Shown here piece by piece: positions 52,523 to 61,369 of a stretch of DNA of 64,000 bases. The notes beneath the pieces were generated by a model, which was given only the letters and a program-made list of their open reading frames with translations, was not told the DNA's origin and made no database searches. This DNA is from Streptomyces platensis (GTDB lineage Bacteria > Actinomycetota > Actinomycetes > Streptomycetales > Streptomycetaceae). The position numbers were made by a program, and so were the translations under genes. The stretch covers positions 3,658,001-3,722,000 of the forward strand of contig NZ_CP023691.1 of NCBI RefSeq assembly GCF_008704855.1, in the 5' to 3' direction. How positions within the stretch are numbered: the first letter of the stretch is position 1; each line of letters opens with the position of its first letter.

Positions 52523-52648
52523 GCTGTTCACTCCTAGTGGGGTGTAAGGGGGGTTTGGCCCCGATTCAGCGTGACACGCCCGGACATTGCTCGCATTTCG
52601 ATCACGATTGACTACGGTCCGTGAGGATCGCCGCTCATCGGCGGCGGC

Positions 52649-53530
52649 TCACCGGTCCGCCCGCGCCTTCTCGTCGGCCTCGCCGCCGGCGCCCACCAGA
52701 CCGATCCGCATCCCGTCCAGCCGGTCCCCGAAGCGCCGTATCTCGCGCCGGCCCACCGTCCCGATGAGCCCGGGAAGGTATCCGCGGACCGACTGCATCC
52801 CGCGCAGCCACCACTGCCCGTAGACATGCGCCGAGCGGCGCTCGATGCCCGCGACGATCCGGTCGACGGCGGGGCCCAGCGGATAGGTCTTGTTCGACGG
52901 CCAGGGCAGCCGGGCGCGCAGCTCGCGCATGATGTCGTCCTGGTCGGCGCCGCGCACCATGTCGGTGTCCGTCCAGCTCAGATAGCCGACGCCGACCCGT
53001 ACGCCCCGGTGGCCGACCTCGGCGCGCAGGCTGTGCGCGAAGGCCTCGACGCCCGACTTGGACGCGCAGTACGCGGTCATCATCGGCGCCGGGGTGATCG
53101 CGGCCAGCGAGGCGATCTGGAGGAAGTAGCCGCGGGACGCCGTGAGGAGGGGCAGGAACGCCCGGCCGGTGACGGCGCCGCCGATGAGGTTGACCTCGAT
53201 GACCCGCTTCCAGGCGACCGGGTCGGAGTCGGCGAACGGGCCGCCGGTCGCCACCCCGGCGTTGGCGACGACCACATCGACCTTCCCGAAGCGGTCCTTG
53301 ACCTCGCCCGCCACCCGGGCCATCGCCTCGTGGTCGGTGACATCGGCGTGCCAGTGGTGCGCCGGGCCGTGCAGCGCGGCCGCCACCCCGCGCAGCTCGT
53401 CCGGCTCCAGGCCGACCAGTGCCAGCGTCGCACCGCGCGCCGACAGCTTGCGGGCCAGCAGCGCACCGACCCCGCGCGCCGCACCGGTCACCACCACGAC
53501 CTGCCCGGCCAGGTTCCTGCTCGCGCTCAT
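52649..53530 (-). CDS. SDR oxidoreductase of the Baeyer-Villiger operon
   Basis: A 293-residue short-chain dehydrogenase. Rossmann motif VVVVTGAARGVGALLARKL, Asn motif VVVANAGVATGG, catalytic Ser in LQIASLAAITPAP and YCASKSGVEAF for the Tyr/Lys pair. The C-terminal extension after SAHVYGQWWLRGMQS is longer than in classical SDRs and basic. It is the third gene of BVMO-hydrolase-SDR, overlapping the hydrolase by four bases (ATGA). It could interconvert a secondary alcohol and the ketone that the monooxygenase uses. Confidence 0.85.
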   Translation of the reverse strand: MSASRNLAGQVVVVTGAARGVGALLARKLSARGATLALVGLEPDELRGVAAALHGPAHHWHADVTDHEAMARVAGEVKDRFGKVDVVVANAGVATGGPFADSDPVAWKRVIEVNLIGGAVTGRAFLPLLTASRGYFLQIASLAAITPAPMMTAYCASKSGVEAFAHSLRAEVGHRGVRVGVGYLSWTDTDMVRGADQDDIMRELRARLPWPSNKTYPLGPAVDRIVAGIERRSAHVYGQWWLRGMQSVRGYLPGLIGTVGRREIRRFGDRLDGMRIGLVGAGGEADEKARADR

Positions 53531-54510
53531 ACCGTCTTCTCCTTCTTCTGCCGGGTGCCGTGGGGGACTTCGGCGGTCACGGCACCCGTGGTGCCGGTGC
53601 TCCGCAGGTGGTCCTGTACGAGGGCGCGCAGCCGCCCGGAGACCGCGCCGGGGTCCTCGACCGGCGTCATGTGTCCCAGGCCCGGCAGCTCGGTCAGCCC
53701 CCGGAAGTCGGGCAGGACGGAGGCCAGCCGGCGGGCCTGCACCGGCGGGGTGAGCCGGTCGGCGGTGCCCGTGAGGACCGCGGTCGGCAGCTCCAGCCGG
53801 GCGGCACCACCGGTCAGTTCGAGACCGTCCAGCACCGTGCCCCAGCGGGCCCGTACCGCGGTCGGGCAGCCGTGCACGATGCGGGCACAGGCCTCGACCT
53901 GCTCAGCGGTGGCGGCCGGCCCCATCGTGGCGTACTTCAGAGCGCGCCGGGTGAGCGGCGATACGGGGCCGAGCGGGGCCCGTGAACGCAGCATCAGCCG
54001 GTGGGCGCGCCGGCGGCCCTGCGGGCTGCGCAGCGGGAACACCCGTGATTCGGCGGGCAGATCGGCGCTGCCGGTGCTGCACAGCAGCGCGGCCGCGGCC
54101 CGCTCGCGCAGCCGGTGCCGCTCGGCGGCGGCCATGATCGTCATGCCGCCCATGGAGTGGCCGCCCAGCACGGCGCGTTCGCCCGTCTCCAGGGTCGCCT
54201 CCAGTACGGCGACCAGGTCGTCGGCGAGGGCATGGGTGCTGTGGCCCGCCGGGCCGGCGGCGGGGCTGCGGCCGTGGCCGCGCTGGTCGTAGACGACGAC
54301 CTTGTGGTCGGTGGCCAGCTCGCGGACGACCGGGGCCCAGAAGGCGGTCGAACAGGTCCAGCCGTGCGCCAGGACGACGGCCGGGGCGGACTCGGGGCCG
54401 TGGATCTCGGCGTACAGCCGGGCGCCGTCGGCCGAGGTGACGGTCCGGGTCGTACGCGGCACCGGCGGGGCGTACGGACCGCTGGTGACATGGGCGGGCC
54501 GGCGGCTCAT
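53527..54510 (-). CDS. Alpha/beta-fold esterase or lactonase of the Baeyer-Villiger operon
   Basis: A 327-residue hydrolase. VVLAHGWTCSTAFWAPVVRE has the HGxT oxyanion motif, VVYDQRGHGRSPAAGP follows, the nucleophile is Ser in VLGGHSMGGMTIMAAAERH, the acid is Asp in LTGTADRLTPP and the base is His in LPGLGHMTPVEDP. A cap domain lies at about 165-225. Its ATG at 54510 overlaps the BVMO stop (ATGA). In this context it would split the ester or lactone formed by the monooxygenase. Confidence 0.85.
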   Translation of the reverse strand: MSRRPAHVTSGPYAPPVPRTTRTVTSADGARLYAEIHGPESAPAVVLAHGWTCSTAFWAPVVRELATDHKVVVYDQRGHGRSPAAGPAGHSTHALADDLVAVLEATLETGERAVLGGHSMGGMTIMAAAERHRLRERAAAALLCSTGSADLPAESRVFPLRSPQGRRRAHRLMLRSRAPLGPVSPLTRRALKYATMGPAATAEQVEACARIVHGCPTAVRARWGTVLDGLELTGGAARLELPTAVLTGTADRLTPPVQARRLASVLPDFRGLTELPGLGHMTPVEDPGAVSGRLRALVQDHLRSTGTTGAVTAEVPHGTRQKKEKTV

Positions 54511-56030
54511 GCGGCCACCTCCGCACGCTCGCCGGTGCTCTCGCCCGCGGCCTTCGGCGGCCGCAGCACCTCGTACTCCGCGAGGTCGACCTGCCGGGTG
54601 ACCTTCTTGAACTCCCCGGTGGTGCCCGGCCAGACGGTGGTGTTGCGGCCGCTGGCGTCCAGATACCAGCTGTCGCAGCCACCGGTGTTCCACACCGTGC
54701 GGGTCATCCGCTCCTGGACCTTGCGGTTCCAGTCCTGGACGGCGGACGGCCGGGCGTCGAGCGCGATCTTTCCGCCGAGGACGTCCAGCTGGCGCATGAA
54801 GTCGGCGAGGTAGTTCAGCTGCGCCTCGATCATCAGGATCATCGAGCTGTTCCCGAGGCCGGTGTTGGGCCCGATGATGGTGAGGAAGTTGGGGAAGCCG
54901 GCCGCGCTGGCACCGCGCAGCGCCTCCATGCCGTCCTTCCACTCCTCGGCCAGCGTCGTCCCGTGGGCGCCCGTGACGCGCTGCGCGATCGGCATGTCCG
55001 TCACATGGAACCCGGTGCCGAAAACGATCGCATCGGCCTCCACCTCGCTCCCGTCGGACCCGACGAGGGTGCTGCCGCGGACCTCCGTCAGCCCCGCGGC
55101 GACCAGGTCCACATTCGGCTGCGCCAGGGCCGGGTAGTAGGTGTTGGAGAGCAGGATGCGCTTGCAGCCGATGCGGTAGCCGGGGGTCAACGCGGCCCGC
55201 AGCGCCGGGTCCTTGACGGCCTTCTTCATATGGTTCCGGGCCAGGAGCTCGATCAGGCCCAGCTCGTTGGGGCGCTTGGTGAAGGCGCTGACCTGCATCT
55301 CCCGCAGGCCCCAGAGCAGCCCGCGGCGCGCGGCCCGGGTCGCCGGGACCTTGGTGTGCAGCCACTTCTCGGCCGCGCTGATCTTGCGGTCGGCGCGCGG
55401 CAGCACCCAGGGCGGGGTGCGCTGGAAGAGCGTGAGGCGCTCCACGTCCGGCTGGATGGCGGGCACGATCTGGATCGCCGAGGCACCCGTACCGATCATG
55501 GCGACGCGCTTGCCGCGCAGGTCGTAGTCGTGGTCCCAGCGCGCGGAGTGCGAGACCTTGCCGGGGAAGGTGTCCAGCCCCGGGATGTCGGGCACCTTGG
55601 GGTCCGACAGCGGTCCGGTCGCCGACACCACCACATCGGCCGTCAGCGGCCCGCTCGCCGTCTCCAGCTCCCAGTGCAGCGCGTCCCCGTTCCATCGCAG
55701 GGCGCGCACCTCCGAGTGGAAGCGGAGGTGCGGGCGCAGCCCGAAGGTGTCGGTGACCCGCTCCAGGTACGCGCGGATATGCGGCTGTCCGGAGAAGTTC
55801 CGCGGCCACTCAGGGTTGGGCGCGAAGGAGAAGGAGTACAGGTGCGAGGGCACATCGCACGCACATCCCGGATAGCTGTTGTCCCGCCAGGTGCCGCCCA
55901 CCGCATCGGCCCGCTCCAGGACCACGAAGTCGGTGATCCCCTGGCGCCGCAGCCGGACCGCCGCCCCCAGACCACCGAAACCCGATCCGATCACCGCAAC
56001 CCGCACATGCCTGCGCTCGCGCTCGGCCAT
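54507..56030 (-). CDS. Flavin-containing (Baeyer-Villiger) monooxygenase
   Basis: A 507-residue FAD/NADPH enzyme that inserts oxygen next to a ketone. The FAD Rossmann motif is VAVIGSGFGGLGAAVRLRRQ, followed by VGGTWRDNSYPGCACDVPSH. The BVMO fingerprint is represented by FPGKVSHSARWDHDYD (FxGxxxHxxxWD) and the NADPH Rossmann by VAMIGTGASAIQIVPAIQ. Length is normal for type I BVMOs. It is first in the operon and divergent from the MerR regulator, which probably controls it. Confidence 0.9.
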   Translation of the reverse strand: MAERERRHVRVAVIGSGFGGLGAAVRLRRQGITDFVVLERADAVGGTWRDNSYPGCACDVPSHLYSFSFAPNPEWPRNFSGQPHIRAYLERVTDTFGLRPHLRFHSEVRALRWNGDALHWELETASGPLTADVVVSATGPLSDPKVPDIPGLDTFPGKVSHSARWDHDYDLRGKRVAMIGTGASAIQIVPAIQPDVERLTLFQRTPPWVLPRADRKISAAEKWLHTKVPATRAARRGLLWGLREMQVSAFTKRPNELGLIELLARNHMKKAVKDPALRAALTPGYRIGCKRILLSNTYYPALAQPNVDLVAAGLTEVRGSTLVGSDGSEVEADAIVFGTGFHVTDMPIAQRVTGAHGTTLAEEWKDGMEALRGASAAGFPNFLTIIGPNTGLGNSSMILMIEAQLNYLADFMRQLDVLGGKIALDARPSAVQDWNRKVQERMTRTVWNTGGCDSWYLDASGRNTTVWPGTTGEFKKVTRQVDLAEYEVLRPPKAAGESTGERAEVAA

Positions 56031-56153
56031 CCCGCCGCCTCCCGAGTTCGACGTTCTTCCCTGTCATCTTCGGTGCCGTGACCTACGGCGTCACAGCCGC
56101 CCGCCCAACCACGCCAGCAATCACTGGCGCAATGGGAGCGTAGGGCAGCCACG

Positions 56154-56165
56154 TACCGAGCGGTA
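56154..56165. promoter_or_regulatory. Palindrome in the BVMO/merR divergent promoter region
   Basis: TACCGAGCGGTA is a near-perfect dyad; TTACCGCCGG at about 56185 repeats one half-site. MerR proteins bind dyads between the -35 and -10 elements. TAGGCT at 56227-56232 lies seven bases ahead of the MerR GTG, suggesting a leaderless mRNA. Assignment to the MerR protein is inference. Confidence 0.45.
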
Positions 56166-56238
56166 GGGGGCGGACGGCAGGAAGTTACCGCCGGTCGTCC
56201 CCCGGCCCCGCGTCACACCCCCGGCATAGGCTGAGTCC

Positions 56239-57045
56239 GTGGCAGCGAACGAGAATCCCCAGGACGAGCGGACGGAGCCCGCGGGCCACCCCGCCGCACG
56301 CGAATTCCGCATGGCCGACCTGGCCGAGGAAGCCGGCATCACGGTCCGTACGCTGCGCTTCTACCGCGAGCGCAAGCTCATCCCGCCACCGCGCCGCGAG
56401 GGCCGGATCGCCTGGTACAACGAGCACCATCTCGCCCGGCTGCGCACCATCGGCGCCCTCCTGGAGCGCGGCCACACCCTCGGCGGCATCGCCGAGCTCC
56501 TCTCGGCCTTCGACACCGGCCGCGATGTGGGCGAACTCCTCGGCCTGGAGAACCCCCTGGTCCCGCCCTGGTCCGAGGAGACCCCGGTCCGCCTCACCCC
56601 CGAGGAACTGGCCGACCACTTCAGCGAGGACATCACCGCCGAGAACCTCAGCACGTCCCTGGACATCGGCTATCTCGCCGTCGACGGCGACGAGTTCGTC
56701 CACATCAGCCGCCGCCTCCTGGACGCCTCCACCGAACTCGTCCACCAGGGCATCCCGTTGGCCGCCGTCCTGGAGGCCGGCCGCCAGGTACGCGCCCACG
56801 CCGACGCCCTCGCCGAGGTCTTCACCGGCCTCATCCGCACCCACCTCCTCTCCGACGTCCTCAGCCGCATCGCGGCGTGCGAGGACGTCGCCCCCCAGGA
56901 GGCCGACCACATCGGCGCGACCATCGAAAAGCTCCGCCCGCTCTCCAAGGGCGTGGTCGAGGCCGAACTCTCCATGGCCATGGACCGCCGGGTCCGGGCG
57001 GAACTGGCGCAGTGGCGGCGCGAGGAGGAGCCGGGGGAGAAGTGA
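56239..57045 (+). CDS. MerR family transcriptional regulator
   Basis: A 268-residue MerR protein. The winged HTH is FRMADLAEEAGITVRTLRFY followed by RERKLIPPPRREGRIAWYNE (about residues 25-65), then HHLARLRTIGALLERGHTLG. The C-terminal half (about 90-255) is longer than in metal-sensing MerR proteins and probably binds an organic ligand. GTG start at 56239. Divergence from the BVMO operon suggests that it senses the operon's substrate. Confidence 0.85.
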   Translation: MAANENPQDERTEPAGHPAAREFRMADLAEEAGITVRTLRFYRERKLIPPPRREGRIAWYNEHHLARLRTIGALLERGHTLGGIAELLSAFDTGRDVGELLGLENPLVPPWSEETPVRLTPEELADHFSEDITAENLSTSLDIGYLAVDGDEFVHISRRLLDASTELVHQGIPLAAVLEAGRQVRAHADALAEVFTGLIRTHLLSDVLSRIAACEDVAPQEADHIGATIEKLRPLSKGVVEAELSMAMDRRVRAELAQWRREEEPGEK

Positions 57046-57070
57046 CCGCGGACCACCGGGCGGCCGCGGC

Positions 57071-59035
57071 TCAGCACCGCCCCGGCCCGTACCACGCCAG
57101 ATGGTCGCGCAGCCGCTGCCGGGCCAGGTCCCGCTCGGTCGGTGTCTCCTCGACCGCGACGAGCTGCTCGGCGTAGATACGCACCAGATCGCTCCGCAGG
57201 TAGGACCCCTGCGCCTGCTCCTCGACCAGGTGCGCGTCACCCAGTTCGGCGAGATGGCGGTACGTGCGTTCCGGATCGCGTCCGGCCAGTGCCGCGGCGG
57301 TGGGCGCGTCCACGTCCGGGCCGGGGTGCAGCCCGAGAAGGCGGAACAGCCGGGCGGCCCCGCTCGACAGCGCGCGATAGCTGAGGAAGAGGCTGGACTC
57401 CACCGCCAGATCGGCGTCGTGGGCGGACAACTCCTGAAGTCGGCGCCGCTCATCGGCCAGCTTCGCCGTCCAGTGCCCCAGCGACCAGTCGGGGTGCGCC
57501 ATCAGCCGGGCCGCGGCGATCCGCAGCGCCAGCGGCAGTCTGTCGCACCGCTCGACGAGCGCCCGCGCGGCGTCCCGGTCGGCCTCGACGCGGAACCGGC
57601 CCAGCGCGTTGCCCAGCAGTTCCAGGGCGTCCTCCGCGGTGAACGGCCCCACCGTGAGCAGGGCCGCCCCGTCGCGGACCACCAGCCCGCTCAGCCGCCG
57701 CCGGCTGGTCACCACCGCCAGACAGCCCGGCGTCGCGGGCAGCAGCGGGCGCACCTGCTCGGCCGTGCCGGCGTTGTCCAGCACGACGAGCATCCGCCGG
57801 CCGGCGAGCAGCGAGCGGTACAGCGCCGAGCGCTCCGCCAGCGGCTCGGGGATCCGTGCCTCCGGCACCCCCAACGCCCGCAGAAACATGGCCAGTACGG
57901 TGGCCGGCCGCATCGGGGGCCGCTCGAAGCCCCGCAGGTCGACGAAGAGCTGCCCGTCGGGGAACTCGTCCTTGTGGGAGTGCGCCCAGTGCACCGCCAG
58001 CGTGGTCTTGCCGGTCCCTCCGGCGCCCGCGAGCACCACACAGTCCGGCCGCGGCAGCCGGTCCAGCTGCTGGTCCAGCGCGACGGTCTCCCGCACCCGG
58101 CCGCAGAAGTCGGCTATGCGAGGCGGGAGTTGGGCCACGGTCGGAGGCGGCGCCGAAGGGTGGCCGGAGCCGTACGGGGCGGCGGGGCCGTACGAGGTCC
58201 CCTGGTCGTGGCCGGGGCCGGAGCGCAGGCGGGGGCCGGAACCCGGGCGAGGACCGGAACCGGGGCCGGGACCGGCCGCCGTGCGACCGGCGAACGGCGG
58301 GGCGCCCGCGGGCTTCCCGCCGAGCACCGCCAGATAGGTCTCACTGAGAGCCGGGCCGGGATCGATGCCCAACTGATCCTTCAGATGCCGCCGGGTGCGG
58401 TGATAGTGGTCGAGGGCCTCGGCCTGTCTGCCGCTCGCCTGAAGCGCGCGCATCAGCAGCACGGTCAGCTCCTCGTGCAGCGGATACTCCGCGAGCCAGG
58501 CCGTCAGCTCCGTGATCAGCTCCCCGTACCGGCCGAGCAGCAGCAGCTTGGCGCCGAGCTCCTGGAACGCCGCCACTCTCGCCTGGGTCAGCCCGACCCC
58601 CAGCGTCCGCCGCACCCGTTCGCCGGGCACATCCGCCAGCGCCTCGCCCCGCCACAGCCCGAGTGCCTGGCGCAGCTTCGCGACGGCGGTCCGCGGCTCG
58701 GCCTCATGGGCACCGGACACCAGATACCGGAAGCGGTTGACGTCCACCGCACACGGATCGGCGATCAGCACATACCCCTGGCCGCGGGTGGCGATCTCGG
58801 CCTGCCCCACCAGCAGCCGCCGCAAGCGGTGCACATGGTTGTGGACCACGCCTCTCGCTCTGGCCGGCGGGTCCGCGTCCCAGGCCAGGTCGATCATTCT
58901 GCCGACCGTGATCACGTGATTGACCTCGCTGATCAGAATCGCGGCCACGGTACGCAGGCGGCCCGTTCCAAGGCTCAGCAGTCGCCCATTGTTCACTTCA
59001 ATTTCAACCGGCCCTAGTAGCCGCAACTGAACCAT
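57071..59035 (-). CDS. SARP-type regulator with NB-ARC ATPase domain (AfsR-like)
   Basis: A 654-residue regulator. Residues 1-95 are the OmpR-type winged helix, MVQLRLLGPVEIEV then WDADPPARARGVVHNHVHRL. The BTAD helical domain spans about 96-240 (FQELGAKLLLLGRYGELITE). A Gly/Pro/Arg-rich linker (PGPGSGPRPGSGPRLRSGPG) leads to the NB-ARC domain, with Walker A GAGGTGKT at 337-344 and Walker B LVVLDN at 416-421. SARP proteins activate secondary metabolite clusters. No TPR array follows, so it is shorter than AfsR. ATG at 59035 is used; the longer frame has no homology. Confidence 0.9.
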   Translation of the reverse strand: MVQLRLLGPVEIEVNNGRLLSLGTGRLRTVAAILISEVNHVITVGRMIDLAWDADPPARARGVVHNHVHRLRRLLVGQAEIATRGQGYVLIADPCAVDVNRFRYLVSGAHEAEPRTAVAKLRQALGLWRGEALADVPGERVRRTLGVGLTQARVAAFQELGAKLLLLGRYGELITELTAWLAEYPLHEELTVLLMRALQASGRQAEALDHYHRTRRHLKDQLGIDPGPALSETYLAVLGGKPAGAPPFAGRTAAGPGPGSGPRPGSGPRLRSGPGHDQGTSYGPAAPYGSGHPSAPPPTVAQLPPRIADFCGRVRETVALDQQLDRLPRPDCVVLAGAGGTGKTTLAVHWAHSHKDEFPDGQLFVDLRGFERPPMRPATVLAMFLRALGVPEARIPEPLAERSALYRSLLAGRRMLVVLDNAGTAEQVRPLLPATPGCLAVVTSRRRLSGLVVRDGAALLTVGPFTAEDALELLGNALGRFRVEADRDAARALVERCDRLPLALRIAAARLMAHPDWSLGHWTAKLADERRRLQELSAHDADLAVESSLFLSYRALSSGAARLFRLLGLHPGPDVDAPTAAALAGRDPERTYRHLAELGDAHLVEEQAQGSYLRSDLVRIYAEQLVAVEETPTERDLARQRLRDHLAWYGPGRC

Positions 59036-59363
59036 TGTGACCCCGACTCCACGCCGCCGATGCAGGCACGGCAAATCGCCTCTTTTTCCAGAAAGACCGC
59101 CGAAGGGAACCTCGGGTTCCGTTTGCTTCAAATGCTCTCACTATGTGGACACCGTAAGTGAATTGACGAAATGTCAATGAAAAGCGCGGGCTGTCGCCAG
59201 AGTCCATGATCACGATGTGAGCGGATCATGAGCGCCGCCGTGAAACATCACGTCCGTGCCGGTGACCGCCGCTTTCCCCCGCGGCTGTCCGGGCCACCTC
59301 TCCGGCCCCCTCACCCGCATGGGGGCCGGAGGGGCCTGCCATCCGTATCCATGAAGGAGAACC
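59036..59363. other. 328-bp region between the SARP gene and the secreted protein gene
   Basis: No gene is seen. TTGACGAAATGTCAA at 59163-59177 is an inverted repeat (TTGAC/GTCAA, five-base gap) in an AT-richer stretch, and could be an operator or include a -35 hexamer. The secreted-protein gene has GAAGGAGAACC just before its ATG. The two genes are divergent, so both promoters must lie here. Confidence 0.45.
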
Positions 59364-59870
59364 ATGTCCCACCTCGTGAAGAAGAGCCTTGCCGCGGCGG
59401 CCCTGTGCGCAGCCCTGGCCGGCACCGCCATCGCCTTCCCGGCGACCGCCTCGGCGGCACCCGCGGCCCCCGCCGCCGCGGCCGGCGAGTCGCCGGTCAG
59501 CGTCGGCGCCAACGCGAACCTCAACATGAACGTTGACGTTCTCGGCATCGCCAACAAGATCGAGGCGTCGATCAAGACCGCGCAGAACCGCGACGGCTTC
59601 GTCAAGAGCTTCATGGAGTCGGCGTTCTACGCGGCCGGCGGCAAGTACAACGTCATGGTCCACAACCTGAGCCAGCCGTACGAGGACCACTTCAACGGTG
59701 TGCAGTCGTTCGGCACCGCCACCTATGACGGTGTCGTCTACGGCATCTGGGTCTTCGAGGACGGCGAGTTCACGAACCAGGGCGACGGCGGCTACATCAA
59801 CTGGGCCTTCCGCGGCGTCTGGGAGCGTCCCGACAACGGTGGCTACGTGAAGTTCTCCCGCGTCTCCTGA
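59364..59870 (+). CDS. Secreted protein of unknown function
   Basis: A 168-residue precursor. A classical signal peptide, MSHLVKKSLAAAALCAALAG with cleavage after ATASA, leaves a mature protein of about 135 residues. After an Ala/Pro-rich start, helices (IANKIEASIKTAQNRDGFV) and a beta-rich part (YGIWVFEDGEFTNQGDGGYI, then NWAFRGVWERPDNGGYVKF) follow. There is no Cys in the mature part. I recognise the last segment from other Streptomyces secreted proteins but not a named family. The ATG has AAGGAGA upstream and a perfect terminator ends the gene. Confidence 0.78.
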   Translation: MSHLVKKSLAAAALCAALAGTAIAFPATASAAPAAPAAAAGESPVSVGANANLNMNVDVLGIANKIEASIKTAQNRDGFVKSFMESAFYAAGGKYNVMVHNLSQPYEDHFNGVQSFGTATYDGVVYGIWVFEDGEFTNQGDGGYINWAFRGVWERPDNGGYVKFSRVS

Positions 59871-59899
59871 CGCAGCGGTCGCACCACCCCCCAGCGTGA

Positions 59900-59930
59900 C
59901 GGCCCGCCGGAATCTCCGGCGGGCCGTTTT
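59900..59930 (+). terminator. Rho-independent terminator with T run
   Basis: CGGCCCGCCGGA and TCCGGCGGGCCG form a 12-bp perfect stem around ATC, followed by TTTT. It is 29 bases after the secreted protein stop. Confidence 0.9.
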
Positions 59931-60089
59931 GCTGTCCGCGGCCGCCGCGGACACCCCCTCCGGCCTCGTGTGCGTACCCGGCACCGGGAATTGCCGCGCA
60001 CCCCGGCACCGGAATTCCCCGGCGACCCCGCCCACGGGAATGCCCAGCAGAATCAGACGTTTACCTAAACTGGCCGGTAGGAATGCGGC

Positions 60090-60292
60090 TCACCTTCCGA
60101 GCCAGACCTCGTCCAGGTCGCCCAGGGCACTTTCCGAGCGCCTGCCCCGGAAAAGGGACGCCCACAGCCCGTGATGGGGACCACGTGCTGGCGGTACGTC
60201 AGCCCGTCATCCATGGACATCGTCCCGACGATCCGGGCCTCCGGATGCAGCGCGCGCTGCACACCGACCTCCCGGTCCATCCCGCACCCCAT
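60090..60292 (-). pseudogene. Possible small gene with a one-base frameshift
   Basis: On the minus strand one frame reads MDREVGVQRALHPEARIVGT then MSMDDGLTYRQHVVPITG with coding-like G/C at third positions. Near 60165-60170 that frame loses its character, and a second frame reads LWASLFRGRRSESALGDLDE then VWLGR and a TGA at 60090-60092. Adding one base in GGGCTGTGG would join them. The gene is not recognised. It sits downstream of the exonuclease III gene. The remaining intergenic sequence at 59931-60427 shows no other feature. Confidence 0.35.
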
Positions 60293-60427
60293 GCCGTAGT
60301 CACCCAGCGCCCCTCGGCGTATCCCATGATCCGGAGAATAACTGCGAGGATTGACAACGCAGTTGGGCCCGCGGGCCGGCCACTTCCGGCTCACGGGCTC
60401 CTGGTGTCCGTACCGTCCGCCCGGGGC

Positions 60428-61240
60428 CTACCGGTCGAAGACCACCGTCACCGGCGCATGGTCCGACCACCGCTGGTCATAGCTGGCCGCCCGCTCCACG
60501 AACGCCTTCACCGCACGCGCGGCGAGCCCGGGAGTGGCCATGGCGTAGTCGATCCGCCAGCCCGCGTCGTTGTCGAAGGCACGGCCCCGGTACGACCACC
60601 ACGAGTACGGGCCCTCGGTGTCCGGGTGCAGGGTGCGGACGACGTCCACGTAGCCGCCGCGGGTCTCGTCCAGGACGCCGGTCAGCCAGGCGCGCTCCTC
60701 CGGGAGGAAGCCGGACTTCTTCTGGTTGGCCTTCCAGTTCTTCAGGTCGGCCTCCTGGTGCGCGATGTTCCAGTCACCGCACACCACCACCTCACGGCCG
60801 TCCGCCGCGGCCCGCTCGCGCAGCCCGGCCAGGTAGGGCAGGAACTCCGCCATGAAGCGTTCCTTCTCGTCCTGCCGCTCCGTGCCGACCTCCCCGGAGG
60901 GCAGATAGAGACTGGCGACGGTCAGACCGGGCAGGTCCGCCTCGACATAGCGGCCGCTGGTGTCGAATTCCGCCGAGCCGAAGCCGATCTGCACGCGGTC
61001 CGGCTCCCGCCGGGTGTAGAGCGAGACACCGGCCCGACCCTTGGCGGCCGCCGGGGCGTGCACGGTGTACCAGCCCGCGGGCTCGCGCACCTCGTCCGGG
61101 AGCTGGGCGGTCTCGGCCCGGACCTCTTGCAGGCACAGCACATCCGCCGCGGTCTCCGCCAGCCACGGGACGAAGCCCTTCTTGGCCGCGGCGCGCAGCC
61201 CGTTCACATTCACCGAGGTCACGGTGTACACAACCCTCAC
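60428..61240 (-). CDS. xth: Exodeoxyribonuclease III (AP endonuclease)
   Basis: A 270-residue EEP-superfamily nuclease that cuts at abasic sites in base-excision repair. It begins TVTSVNVNGLRAAAKKGFV and has CLQEVRAE (metal Glu), SLYLPSGEVGTERQDEKERF, VCGDWNIAHQEADLKN (Asp/Asn) and WRIDYAMAT with catalytic Asp-His in WSDHAPVTVVF. GTG at 61240 has AAAGGG upstream, but GTG at 61231 or 61222 are possible; all keep the domain. Confidence 0.92.
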   Translation of the reverse strand: MRVVYTVTSVNVNGLRAAAKKGFVPWLAETAADVLCLQEVRAETAQLPDEVREPAGWYTVHAPAAAKGRAGVSLYTRREPDRVQIGFGSAEFDTSGRYVEADLPGLTVASLYLPSGEVGTERQDEKERFMAEFLPYLAGLRERAAADGREVVVCGDWNIAHQEADLKNWKANQKKSGFLPEERAWLTGVLDETRGGYVDVVRTLHPDTEGPYSWWSYRGRAFDNDAGWRIDYAMATPGLAARAVKAFVERAASYDQRWSDHAPVTVVFDR

Positions 61241-61369
61241 CCAGCCCTTTCCCGGCCCCAGCACTTCTCCTCGGGCCAGGGGTCAGGCTCCCATACCCCC
61301 GGGCGCCCGGTCCCCGCGGGCCGCGGCCCCGCCTCGTCGCGCCCGGCACCCGCCCGTACGCTTTCCGGA

